A DNA stretch of 7,395 nt from CAZZNQ01 sp964655775 (lineage in GTDB: Bacteria; Planctomycetota; Brocadiia; SM23-32): assembly GCA_964655775.1 (NCBI GenBank), contig CAZZNQ010000127.1:1-7395 (forward strand). Direction: 5' to 3'. Shown here one piece after another: positions 1 to 6,565 of the stretch. The stretch's first letter is position 1. The number at the start of each line of letters is the position of its first letter. The translations under genes and the position numbers were made by a program. The notes beneath the pieces are model-generated. The model made no database searches, was not told the DNA's origin, and saw only the letters and a program-made list of their open reading frames with translations.

Positions 1-386
1 CCGAGTTCATCTGCAGCCTAGCCCAACTCCTGTGGACATTGCAAGACTTTCAGACAAACCGCTTGGACTCGCGAAGCGATACCGATTTGGACCATCTTCC
101 CCGGTCTGTACAAGGCCCGTGCGTACGCTACAATCTGCGCCGCCCGGACGCTCGCATCCGGCCCGAAACACCCCATTTATCAATTCATCATACGTCACTG
201 TTAAAGAGGGAAGGGGGGAAGGAGTCAAGTCCAGAATCTTGTGTAAATTCACATCTCCAGGGATTCAGCGTGTGAGCGAGCGGAGGGGACCGGAGCGAGT
301 TCACACGCTGATGCGTCCGACCCGGCCAGCCACTCGGCTATCTCCTCATCGATCCGCTCAGGCTCCATCCTCAGGTATCTTCTGCC
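1..386. other. Left edge with no confident gene
   Basis: I recognise no gene here. One plus-strand frame is open from base 3 to 275 (about 90 codons), but its translation has irregular composition and resembles no family I know. It could be the degraded end of a neighbour or chance in GC-rich DNA. The region also holds an 11-bp inverted repeat (265-311) and a possible minus-strand gene end (249-407), both listed separately. No tRNA or rRNA signature was seen. Confidence 0.4.
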
Positions 387-407
387 CAACCACTCATCGT
401 TCGCTTC
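249..407 (-). pseudogene. Possible 3' end of an unidentified gene
   Basis: The minus-strand frame ending at a TGA at 249-251 gives about 52 residues. The upstream part reads like a charged C-terminal helix (for example 'RYLRMEPERIDEEIAEWLAG'), followed by a low-complexity tail. Upstream of about 407 the frame runs antiparallel to the tyrosine recombinase relic and then the lyase gene, where it is only a shadow. If real, this is the 3' stump of a gene cut by insertion of the recombinase-bearing element. The family is not recognised. The evidence is only protein-like composition, so it could be chance. Confidence 0.2.
265..311. repeat. 11-bp perfect inverted repeat
   Basis: TCAGCGTGTGA at 265-275 is mirrored exactly by TCACACGCTGA at 301-311, around a 25-base purine-rich loop that holds two GGAG-type motifs. 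There is no T-run next to either arm, so it is not a standard intrinsic terminator. It lies about 75 bases before the first readable part of the recombinase relic. It could be a recombinase-arm or attachment-type site, or an RNA hairpin. Only the symmetry is certain. Confidence 0.55.
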
Positions 408-705
408 CGCGCCGCCACCGTGGCCTCCTGCAACTGGTGCGTCGAGACCGACCGGCTGGCCGCGAATCCCCTTGGAGGTCTGTGCAAGGCGGACGTGCGG
501 AGCGATCGGCCTCGTGTCCGCCGGACGCTGACCGAGGAGGAACTGCGGAGGCTGGTCAAGGCGGCGCGGCCGCACGGTCGAACTCCAAGCGCTACGCCAT
601 ACCTTCGGCACCCACCCCCGCTCGCGGGGTGGCCACCTCAGCAAGAACGGGATGGCGCCCCGCACCGCCCCAGGCCGCCCTGCGCCACTCCTCACTCGAC
701 CTCGG
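387..705 (+). pseudogene. Decayed tyrosine recombinase / phage integrase
   Basis: Three pieces in successive frames reconstruct a tyrosine recombinase. The frame of base 387 (387 to about 560) reads the end of the core-binding domain and the linker: 'NWCVETDRLAANPLGGL', then 'RRTLTEEELRRLVKAAR'. From about 565 the next frame reads 'RTVELQALRHTFGTH' and 'LSKNGMAPRTA', the box II region with its LRH arginine. From about 668 the third frame reads 'PQAALRHSSLDLGRM', the box preceding the nucleophile. About 100 catalytic-domain residues carrying the first catalytic arginine are deleted at about 555-565. An extra C in a C-run near 667-670 causes the last shift. The expected 'NVYT' with the tyrosine is absent. 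Intact relatives are about 300-400 residues, so this is a non-functional relic. It ends where the lyase-like gene's stop codon begins, which suggests a rearrangement junction at about 702-717. Confidence 0.8.
612..632. repeat. GC-rich hairpin inserted in the integrase relic
   Basis: A near-perfect palindrome has core arms CCCCGC and GCGGGG around a 2-base loop, extended by CCA/TGG with one bulged C. In the relic it lies within about seven extra codons (616-636) that split 'FGTH' from 'LSKNG', which are contiguous in related integrases. An adjoining 10-bp palindrome, GGTGGCCACC, spans 629-638. On the minus strand it lies about 85-105 bases past the lyase-like gene's stop. It could therefore stabilise or end that transcript, but no U-run follows. 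Confidence 0.55.
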
Positions 706-717
706 GCGGATGTGCAG

Positions 718-1863
718 TCAACCGGCAAACAGCAAGGTTGCAGGATCTCTGCGGATGGTCCAGGGGTCCAGCCGTTTGAGCGGCTCACGCAGCGAGGCAT
801 CGTGGTAAGCGTCGGCAGCAGCAAGGTAGGTGAAGACGGCGCGCCCAAACGGCGCCGGCTTGATCTGCTGGTGAGGCCATTCATCAGGTCGCCCTATGTA
901 CTTGCCGGCAGAATCGAGGGCCAACCGAAGTCCACGCCCGTCGGCCGTGGTGTGGCGCCAGAGATCGATGCCCAGGCAATCACCCATCAGCGCGAGCAGT
1001 GCCCACCCTTTCAAGGTCATCAACGTGTACCCCATCGAGGTCCGACGGTGGAGCTCATGCGGAAGGCTGCCGTCCTCGGCAATCTGGGTCTCGAGTCGTC
1101 GTAAGCAGCTGCCGCGCAAGACGTGCGACGCCAAGTCGTCATCGCCAACGAAGCGTGAGAAGGCAGCCAACTGCGCGTCGTACCAGGTGCCACGGTTGTT
1201 CTCGAACGCCTGTTCAGCGCGTCCCTGCGGACTGTTCTGCAACCACAGAAGGTAGTCCGAGAACCAGGTGCGGAGGCCGTCGCCAAGCTCTGATGACCAG
1301 GCTTCGGTGCCAGCCAGAATACCAACGGCCTGTATCATCTCCACCCAGGTGTGCGTGGCGATGACACCCGTGGGATACGGGGCTTCATCCCCGGGCGTGT
1401 ACTTCGAGTAGGTGAGGTTCGGATTCATGGCGGTCGACGGATCGACGAACCACACCCGCAAAAGTTCGACAGCATGCTCTGCGTAGGCCGACATCCCCGT
1501 TGCCAACGCGGCCCACGCCAGATTGCGCACGGCGGCAGTGAACTCACCGAGACGGCGCTGGTCGTAATCGGGTTCGCGCGTCCCGGGACCGGCTTCGCCA
1601 TCCCGAATGATGTACGGCAAGCCGTCAGGCGTGTCCGGGTTGGGCCAGGCATACGTCGGCATTCGGAGAAAGTCGTGCTTGTCGCCGCTCGGAGGCACCC
1701 GGTTCTTGTCGGTTACGCTGAACGGCCCCACGCTCAGCGCATCGTCTCCCTTGGCCTTCAGAGAACGGACCAGCTCGCTCGACGACGCTTCACGGCATTG
1801 GTGGATGAAACGATCAAGCCGGTCCGTGCTGAGGTAGATGACTTGCATCTCGTCGTGTCCCAT
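718..1863 (-). CDS. Alginate lyase superfamily protein (PL5-like)
   Basis: This 381-residue protein matches the alginate lyase family (PF05426), an all-alpha fold that includes PL5 enzymes, which cleave uronate polymers by beta-elimination. Family landmarks are 'PPSGDKHDF' (57-65), 'WPNPDTPDGLPY' (73-84), 'NNRGTWYDAQLAAF' (222-235) and 'ELHRRTSMGYTL' (270-281). In the PL5 enzyme A1-III the active site uses Asn, His, Arg and Tyr. Asn223, Arg273 and Tyr279 fit, but the His of the usual NNH is Arg224 (codon CGT). 'YWWPNP', common in relatives, is 'YAWPNP' here. No signal peptide or lipobox is visible, unlike most relatives, so a cytoplasmic location is inferred. I chose the ATG at 1863 because AGGAG lies 8 bases upstream; the frame extends to an ATG at 1941 with no comparable site. 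The stop is TGA. The 302-bp upstream gap suggests separate transcription or a long leader. Family assignment is firm, but activity and substrate are not. Confidence 0.85.
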   Translation of the reverse strand: MGHDEMQVIYLSTDRLDRFIHQCREASSSELVRSLKAKGDDALSVGPFSVTDKNRVPPSGDKHDFLRMPTYAWPNPDTPDGLPYIIRDGEAGPGTREPDYDQRRLGEFTAAVRNLAWAALATGMSAYAEHAVELLRVWFVDPSTAMNPNLTYSKYTPGDEAPYPTGVIATHTWVEMIQAVGILAGTEAWSSELGDGLRTWFSDYLLWLQNSPQGRAEQAFENNRGTWYDAQLAAFSRFVGDDDLASHVLRGSCLRRLETQIAEDGSLPHELHRRTSMGYTLMTLKGWALLALMGDCLGIDLWRHTTADGRGLRLALDSAGKYIGRPDEWPHQQIKPAPFGRAVFTYLAAADAYHDASLREPLKRLDPWTIRRDPATLLFAG

Positions 1864-2165
1864 TCGTCTGTCTCCTGGTGCCCTCTCATGCCAAGAGCCT
1901 ACTGCGCAGGTGGGCTGCACCCGTGACCTACGCACTCCCATGAACCGGCCTGGCTCCGCGCCCTATACCCAGAGCTGGTTCGTCGGCAGGAAATCATCGG
2001 TATCGAGTCGGTCGAGGGCGATGGAGTGGGTGTTCTGGCTCTGAAGCTCCCGAAGCGAAGCCCCGACGCTCCCTTAGCGGCTAGCTGTCGGTCGCGAGGT
2101 CAGGATTGGCTGCCCAGGACGGGCATTCTATCCATGGCCTCTGGTGGTCGCAAGGCGCCGAAGCT
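1864..2165. other. 302-bp intergenic gap, no recognised element
   Basis: This lies between the M14-like stop and the lyase-like start. The lyase frame continues open to 1941 but has no good start signal there. I saw no strong terminator or convincing -35/-10 pair on the minus strand; a TATAGGG-like -10 near 1965 lacks a fitting -35. Short open frames on both strands here look like chance. The length leaves room for an independent promoter or leader. Confidence 0.4.
1871..1876 (-). promoter_or_regulatory. Shine-Dalgarno fixing the lyase-like start
   Basis: AGGAGA sits 8 bases before the ATG at 1863. This favours the 381-residue product over a 407-residue one starting at 1941, and over a later ATG at 1848, which has no matching site. 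Confidence 0.7.
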
Positions 2166-3245
2166 CTATGGGTTGCAGACGGGCGCCCAGTCGTCCACCT
2201 CGGTGAGGTTGTGAAGGATCTGGCGCCCAGTCTGTTCGAAGCCTTCGAGTCCCTGGCCGTGCGTCGTCACCTCGATGCGGAAGGTGACGGTGTTGTACTC
2301 GCCCAGCAGATAGTCGCGCGCCAGTCCGGGATGCCATATCTTCTCCGCCACCCCGATCCGCGCGCACGGGACATCGGCGAATACCGTCCTCATCGTCCGC
2401 GTGGCCCAGTCGCAGCGCTCGTCTGTCAGGCTGTTCGGACCGGCCGTCCGGATGGTTTCGACGCCAGAGTGTGGCCGGGCGGCCTGCCACGAGTGTAAGG
2501 TCAACATGAATCCGAGTCGCTTCGCCTGGATCGCGGCCACCACTTCGTCGCGGATCATGGCGTATTCCGGCGGGGGCTCGGCGTCACTCCAGGTCGCAGC
2601 GCCGTAGATGCCTCGCCCTTCCGGGGTGGTGTACGAGCCGGAAGCCTGTCCGGCGCTGTGGGGCGAGACCAGGGGCACGACGTGGACGACCGACCCCGCC
2701 AGCAGCCTATGGGCAAGCTCGGAATCGGTGCCCAGCGTCCGGACGATCGCGTCGGCCGCCCATGAACCGGCAGTCTCCCAGGCATCCTCGCCGGCGATAA
2801 AAAAGTGCACCGTTTTCCGTCCGTCTTCGTCGCCGAAGTCGAACACGGGGACGCTCCTATGCCCCCTGCGCAACAGGCGCAGACGCATGTGCGGCGTGTG
2901 CTGGCTAGCGTAGATCAACCGGTCCAGGGCGTCACGACCGTAGGGATACCTGCCAGCGACCCGCACATCGCCGCCGCCCGTCACCGTCGCGCGCAGCACG
3001 CCGGGTGCGTGCTCCTCCAGTGGCACTGAACGGAATCGCGTCTCCTCTCCGTTCACCACCAGACCTTGACCTGCCAGGAACTTCACGGCATTTTCGTCCA
3101 CAAGCAGTGCGACGTGCATCGGGTCCGGTGCTTCCAGAACAATGGCGTTCAGCATCGCCCCGCCCCGCAGGTCGAACGTCGCCGTGCTCCCGACCACCTC
3201 GAAGGGGGGCACCACGCCGCCTTCAAATGATCCAGTGATCCTCAT
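2166..3245 (-). CDS. Divergent M14 (Nna1/CCP-like) metallo-carboxypeptidase
   Basis: This 359-residue protein appears to have two parts. Residues 1-130 are a probable beta-rich N-terminal domain ending in 'YPYGRDALDRLIYA', comparable to the pre-catalytic domain of cytosolic carboxypeptidases. Residues 135-359 are an M14-like catalytic domain. M14 enzymes bind zinc through HxxE plus a later His and use a C-terminal catalytic Glu. Here the first motif reads 'AGEDAWETAGSW', so Asp154 replaces the His while Glu157 is kept. His251 ('LTLHSW') and Glu325 ('FRIEVT') match the third ligand and the catalytic Glu. The usual 'NPDG...NR' substrate-binding segment is replaced by 'VSPHSAGQASGSY' and 'GIYGAATW'. 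No signal peptide is visible. The ATG at 3245 has AGGAG 6 bases upstream; the stop is TAG. It lies 117 bp downstream of the S9 peptidase on the same strand. Fold assignment is probable. It may be an active enzyme with an Asp/Glu/His metal site, or a specialised or non-proteolytic family member. Confidence 0.7.
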   Translation of the reverse strand: MRITGSFEGGVVPPFEVVGSTATFDLRGGAMLNAIVLEAPDPMHVALLVDENAVKFLAGQGLVVNGEETRFRSVPLEEHAPGVLRATVTGGGDVRVAGRYPYGRDALDRLIYASQHTPHMRLRLLRRGHRSVPVFDFGDEDGRKTVHFFIAGEDAWETAGSWAADAIVRTLGTDSELAHRLLAGSVVHVVPLVSPHSAGQASGSYTTPEGRGIYGAATWSDAEPPPEYAMIRDEVVAAIQAKRLGFMLTLHSWQAARPHSGVETIRTAGPNSLTDERCDWATRTMRTVFADVPCARIGVAEKIWHPGLARDYLLGEYNTVTFRIEVTTHGQGLEGFEQTGRQILHNLTEVDDWAPVCNP

Positions 3246-3251
3246 GTTGGG

Positions 3252-3256
3252 CTCCT
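3252..3256 (-). promoter_or_regulatory. Shine-Dalgarno of the M14-like gene
   Basis: AGGAG lies 6 bases before the ATG at 3245 and supports this start. The 117-bp gap back to the S9 stop shows no obvious hairpin plus T-run terminator, so read-through from the S9 gene is possible. Confidence 0.65.
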
Positions 3257-3362
3257 AATGCCATCGTAGCGGCAACTCCGACAGGTCAACGGCCGGCTCT
3301 TGGTGGGGCGGCGACGACATCCGCAGCAGCCGGGTTGTCAGGCCGCAGCGTCCCTATTGACG

Positions 3363-5819
3363 TCACTGCAAGCCGGAGCTTGGGGACGTTGGGCTCCCAG
3401 CGCCCTTCAGATACCTGTCGAACCACCGGAGCTGCTCCCAGATTACGTGCTCCACGCTCTCCCGGGCCCGGTAGCCGTGGTCCTCGAATGGCAACAGGAC
3501 TAGACGGGCGGTGCCGCCCGAACCCCGCACCGCCTCGAAGAAGACCTCGGACTGGAACGTGAGGGTACCGGGATTGGAGTCGTCATCACCATGGATAATC
3601 AGAACCGGCTCTTTGACACGGTCAGCGAAGAAGGTCGGCGAGACCTGGATGTAGACATCCCTCGCCTCGAAGAGGGAGCGACGCTCGGTCTGGAAGCCGA
3701 AAGGCTGGTTGGTCTTGTTGTACGATCCGCTGCGCGCGATGCCGGCCCGAAACAGTTTGGTGTGCGCCAGGAGGTTGGCTACCATGAGCCCGCCGTGGCT
3801 GTGGCCGATGACGCCGACCCGCTCGGGATCGGCCACACCCATGTCGACGGCTTTGGCCACAGCGGCCTTCGCGTCGGCCACTAATTGGGGCACGAAGGTG
3901 TCGTAGGCGGTCTCGGGATCGCCGAGCACCGGCATGGCGGTCCGGTCGAGCACGGCGTAGCCCCGAAGCAAGAAGAAGAGGTGGGAGGGGCCGTACAAAC
4001 GCATGAAGCGCTGGGCCGAGCCACTGACCTGTCCGGCGGTGGTTGCGCCGGAGTATTCGAGGGGATACGCATAGAGCACCGTGGGGAGCGGCGTGCCCTC
4101 CTGGTAGCCGGGGGGCAGATGCAGGTGGAAGCTGAGGGGCACGCCGTCGTCGCGCTCGTAGCGCACGATGCGTTTCTTGATCTCGCGCAGTCGGGGCGTC
4201 GGGTCCTCGAAGCGCGTGATGGGTTCACGCGTCAGGGCCCGAGTGGCCTCGCCCTCGGACGCCTCGATCTCCTTGCCCAATGTGGCCAGATAGTAGTTGG
4301 GCACGTCAGCGGCGGACTCGGAGCGCAACACGAAGCGGCCCTCGTCACCGAGGAACGCCACGAAAGACTCGTAGCGGTCCTGATCGCAGCGGAACAGACG
4401 TTCGGCATCGCCGGTGCCAAGGCGGCGCAGGTCCAGGAAGGGCCGATCGCCCTGATCGGTGGCGCCACTCCCGCAGAAGAAGACCGCGTCTCCCTTCTGA
4501 TGCAGCACCCATTGACCGTTGGGCAGGGGGCGCAACAGGGGATTGCCTGGATCTCCGTATCGGTCGCCCTCGTCGAGATCGAACCACAGGCGCGACGTGC
4601 CCCGGTCTACGTCCAGGAGCCAAACGTAGCGCCAGCGGCGCATCCGCTGACGCTGGGTGAGCATGAGCGTGCCGCCCTCGGCGCCCCAGGCATTCCGCCA
4701 GGGCTCGATACGGTGCTCGGCTCGGAAGACCTCGTGGGGCTCTGCCGTGAAGGGCGCATCCAGACGCATGAGCCGGTCGCGGTGAGGCACCCTGGCCACG
4801 GGATCTCCGCCGTCGAGCGCCTCGACCCAGAAGAGCGTGTGGGGGGCGGTGGCACGCCACGCGACCGAGCGCGGGCCCAGCGGCACACCGTGGACAGGTA
4901 CCTCCTCGGCGACGGGCAGGGAGGCGATGTTCGCTACGAGTTCGCCCCTATCGTTCCACACCTCAATCTCGCTGGCGAAGCGCGGCCAGCCCACCCCGTG
5001 GGACCAGGGCTCCACCAGGCGCTCGACGAGGAGATACTCGCCGTCCGGCGAGAACGCGGCCTTGGAGTAGGGAGCGGGCGTACCGACGACCTTCACCTTG
5101 CTTGTAGCCGGATCGACGATAACCAGCTCGGAGGTGGTGTAGTACTCGAAGAGAGCTTCGTCGTGAGCCGTCTCGAGCAGGTTGCGCGCCTCATAGGTGG
5201 ATCGGGCTGACGCCCGTGCCCCTTCGAGGATCTTCGGTCCCGCCGGTACTGCTGGCGGCTCGGGAGCCGGCCCACGCTGCGGAATGCGGCGGACCAGCAG
5301 GCGCTCCTGGTCAGGTAGCCAGCTGACGGCGGCACCCATCAGCGGGTTGAGAGCCAGGTCCCCGACCCTGATCACTTCGCCTTCTACCGAGCCAACCCAT
5401 AGCGCGATGTGATCGGCGTGCCCGACGGTGAGAGCGAAGCGCTGGCCATCTACGGTCCATGCAATGTCGTGGACCTCGGCGTCCCCGGGCAGACCGAGCG
5501 GCGTCGTGGCTCCGTCCCCGACCCGGACCAGGCGAGGTGAGGTGCTCCCGTGCCGGCCATGGTGGCCGTTGGTGGCGGGATTGACCCTGATGCCGGCCAG
5601 CTTGTGCATCGGCGCGGCCAGCTCGGAGAGGGGGGGATATAGCACGGGATCGGCGAGGAGCAAGTACTCGCCGGTTGGTGCTGTCCATACCCTAGGGAGT
5701 TGCGGCGCGTGGAGTACCTCCAGCAACTCTTTGGACGGCGACTGCCACTCCGTTGCCGACCGTAGGCTGTCGTCGCGTGCCCCTGCACTTGCTGTCATCA
5801 TAGACGCTACACCCTTCAT
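3363..5819 (-). CDS. S9D-family (glutamyl endopeptidase-like) serine peptidase
   Basis: This 818-residue prolyl-oligopeptidase-type protein has a beta-propeller (about 40-560) gating a C-terminal alpha/beta hydrolase domain (about 575-810). Its C-terminal half resembles the S9D glutamyl endopeptidases, typified by the chloroplast CGEP: 'GIARSGSYNKTNQPFGFQTE', 'IHGDDDSNPGTLTFQSE' and 'EDHGYRARESVEHVIWE'. The triad is Ser674 in 'GHSHGG', Asp747 in 'HGDDD' and His781 in 'EDHGY'. S9D enzymes cleave after Glu, and the propeller usually limits them to peptides and unfolded chains. The N-terminus ('PPLSELAAPMHKLAGIRVNP' at about 62-81) also fits the family. There is no signal peptide, although many bacterial relatives are exported. 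The ATG at 5819 directly follows an in-frame TGA and has no nearby SD. The ATG at 5801, with GAAGGG about 10 bases upstream, is an equally plausible start and gives 812 residues. It heads the three-gene minus-strand array. Family assignment is firm; Glu specificity is inferred. Confidence 0.92.
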   Translation of the reverse strand: MKGVASMMTASAGARDDSLRSATEWQSPSKELLEVLHAPQLPRVWTAPTGEYLLLADPVLYPPLSELAAPMHKLAGIRVNPATNGHHGRHGSTSPRLVRVGDGATTPLGLPGDAEVHDIAWTVDGQRFALTVGHADHIALWVGSVEGEVIRVGDLALNPLMGAAVSWLPDQERLLVRRIPQRGPAPEPPAVPAGPKILEGARASARSTYEARNLLETAHDEALFEYYTTSELVIVDPATSKVKVVGTPAPYSKAAFSPDGEYLLVERLVEPWSHGVGWPRFASEIEVWNDRGELVANIASLPVAEEVPVHGVPLGPRSVAWRATAPHTLFWVEALDGGDPVARVPHRDRLMRLDAPFTAEPHEVFRAEHRIEPWRNAWGAEGGTLMLTQRQRMRRWRYVWLLDVDRGTSRLWFDLDEGDRYGDPGNPLLRPLPNGQWVLHQKGDAVFFCGSGATDQGDRPFLDLRRLGTGDAERLFRCDQDRYESFVAFLGDEGRFVLRSESAADVPNYYLATLGKEIEASEGEATRALTREPITRFEDPTPRLREIKKRIVRYERDDGVPLSFHLHLPPGYQEGTPLPTVLYAYPLEYSGATTAGQVSGSAQRFMRLYGPSHLFFLLRGYAVLDRTAMPVLGDPETAYDTFVPQLVADAKAAVAKAVDMGVADPERVGVIGHSHGGLMVANLLAHTKLFRAGIARSGSYNKTNQPFGFQTERRSLFEARDVYIQVSPTFFADRVKEPVLIIHGDDDSNPGTLTFQSEVFFEAVRGSGGTARLVLLPFEDHGYRARESVEHVIWEQLRWFDRYLKGAGSPTSPSSGLQ

Positions 5820-5870
5820 TCAGATCAGATTGCTACTACCACGATTACTCTCTTCCTCCTTTGCACCCAT
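5820..5870 (-). promoter_or_regulatory. Strong SD with mini-ORFs before the S9 gene
   Basis: AAAGGAGG at 5855-5862 is the best SD on this side of the window, yet it lies about 35 bases from the S9 ATG at 5819. A GTG at 5842-5840, 12 bases past it, would encode five codons ending at 5825. A longer 16-codon frame starts with the ATG at 5870 and ends in a TGA that directly abuts the S9 ATG (TGAATG). Translation of a leader with reinitiation is possible. Alternatively the original gene start was altered by mutation. Confidence 0.35.
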
Positions 5871-5914
5871 GCACGAATGTAGATACGGAAAACTGTCACT
5901 GACGTCTTGGTGTG

Positions 5915-6232
5915 CTACTCCGCTGAAGCGGCAGCGGAACTGGAGTCAGCGCCACCAGCATGTCGTGCCTCTTCGAGGAGCCCCCACTCGACCTCTCGGT
6001 CCTTCTTCCGGGAATAGAGTGGGATCAGAAGAGCCACCAAAAAGATGCCGATGCCGATTGCCGTGGGTCCGTTGTCGGGCTGAACGCTCGCTCCTGCAGC
6101 GGAGACAGAAGGCTTGGTCGGGAAGAGAGTGACGAAAACCTTGCCCAGTTCCTGTGCTTGCTCGTAATCGGCTCGGGGCACGGTGAAGAGCCTACCGTAG
6201 CTCGGGGACCTTCTCTGGATGGTGGTCGGCAA
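5915..6232 (-). CDS. Possible small single-pass membrane protein
   Basis: This is a 105-residue frame from a TTG at 6232; a GTG at 6184 would give 89 residues. It contains one hydrophobic segment, 'TAIGIGIFLVALLIPLY' (about 57-73), followed by 'SRKKDREVEWG'. This fits a single transmembrane helix with a positive cytoplasmic side by the positive-inside rule. A Ser/Ala-rich tail follows, and the stop is TAG. Third codon positions are about two-thirds G or C, consistent with coding. Neither start has an ideal SD: AAAGAGG is 12 bases before the TTG and GGTAGG is 9 bases before the GTG. It lies 95 bp upstream of the S9 gene on the same strand, and its start overlaps the end of the degraded lipoprotein region. 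It could be an independent gene or the tail of a frameshifted larger one. I recognise no family. Confidence 0.4.
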   Translation of the reverse strand: MPTTIQRRSPSYGRLFTVPRADYEQAQELGKVFVTLFPTKPSVSAAGASVQPDNGPTAIGIGIFLVALLIPLYSRKKDREVEWGLLEEARHAGGADSSSAAASAE

Positions 6233-6352
6233 TCACTCGGAAGGCCTCTTTACCCTTTCCTGTTTGTGGGGTGCTTGCGTCAGCAAGTGTGCCTTTCGCC
6301 GCCAGGCGGGAAGCGTGAGCTTGCTTGTGTCTTGTCCCGCATGGGCACGGGT

Positions 6353-6466
6353 TCATGCCCTCACAATACCCTTCCCGGATGGGAAAACGCCTGAACTCAT
6401 AGCGCATGAAGACAGCAGAAGAGCGTACGCAAAGAAGATGCCCTCTAAGCACAGGGCTTTCTTCAT
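6353..6466 (-). pseudogene. Truncated lipoprotein gene start
   Basis: The ATG at 6466 opens a 37-codon frame with a textbook lipoprotein signal: Lys-Lys at 2-3, a hydrophobic core 'GIFFAYALLLSS', and lipobox LSSC with Cys21, followed by 'AMSSGVFPSGKG' and TGA at 6353. AGAGGG about 8 bases upstream is an acceptable SD, and a good promoter lies about 65 bases upstream. Small lipoproteins normally continue for 80 or more residues after the Cys. Beyond the stop, protein-like segments persist in other contexts: 'GQDTSKLTLPA' in the same frame, then 'ASRLAAKGTLADAS' and 'GKEAFRVIADHH' in the neighbouring frame (to about 6190). I infer a nonsense mutation plus frameshift in a once longer periplasm-facing lipoprotein. 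A genuine 37-residue product is less likely. The family is not identified. Confidence 0.5.
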
Positions 6467-6531
6467 CAGTCCCGCCCTCTTTCTGAAGCCCTGCGGCCAG
6501 AGAGAGAATATCCATGTTCGGCGCGGGTGAG

Positions 6532-6560
6532 ATTGTAGTCCAACCCCTTCTTTCTCGCAA
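6532..6560 (-). promoter_or_regulatory. Sigma-70-like promoter upstream of the lipoprotein
   Basis: TTGCGA at 6560-6555 (4/6 to TTGACA) is followed after exactly 17 bases by TACAAT at 6537-6532 (5/6 to TATAAT). The predicted start is near 6525, giving a leader of about 60 bases before the lipoprotein ATG. It is the best -35/-10 pair found in the window. It could also drive the membrane-protein frame and the S9 gene downstream. Confidence 0.5.
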
Positions 6561-6565
6561 CCCGA

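Noticed and set aside
249..884. A 211-residue minus-strand frame across the relic and the lyase-like 3' end
   Set aside because: Most of it overlaps the integrase relic antisense and the lyase-like gene in another frame, with Arg/Pro-rich composition. Only its last 50 or so residues look protein-like, and those are listed separately at low confidence.
3885..5210. A 441-codon plus-strand open frame antisense to the S9 gene
   Set aside because: It is a codon-bias shadow. The minus strand here encodes a clear S9D protein with its full catalytic triad, and the plus frame matches nothing and has no convincing SD.
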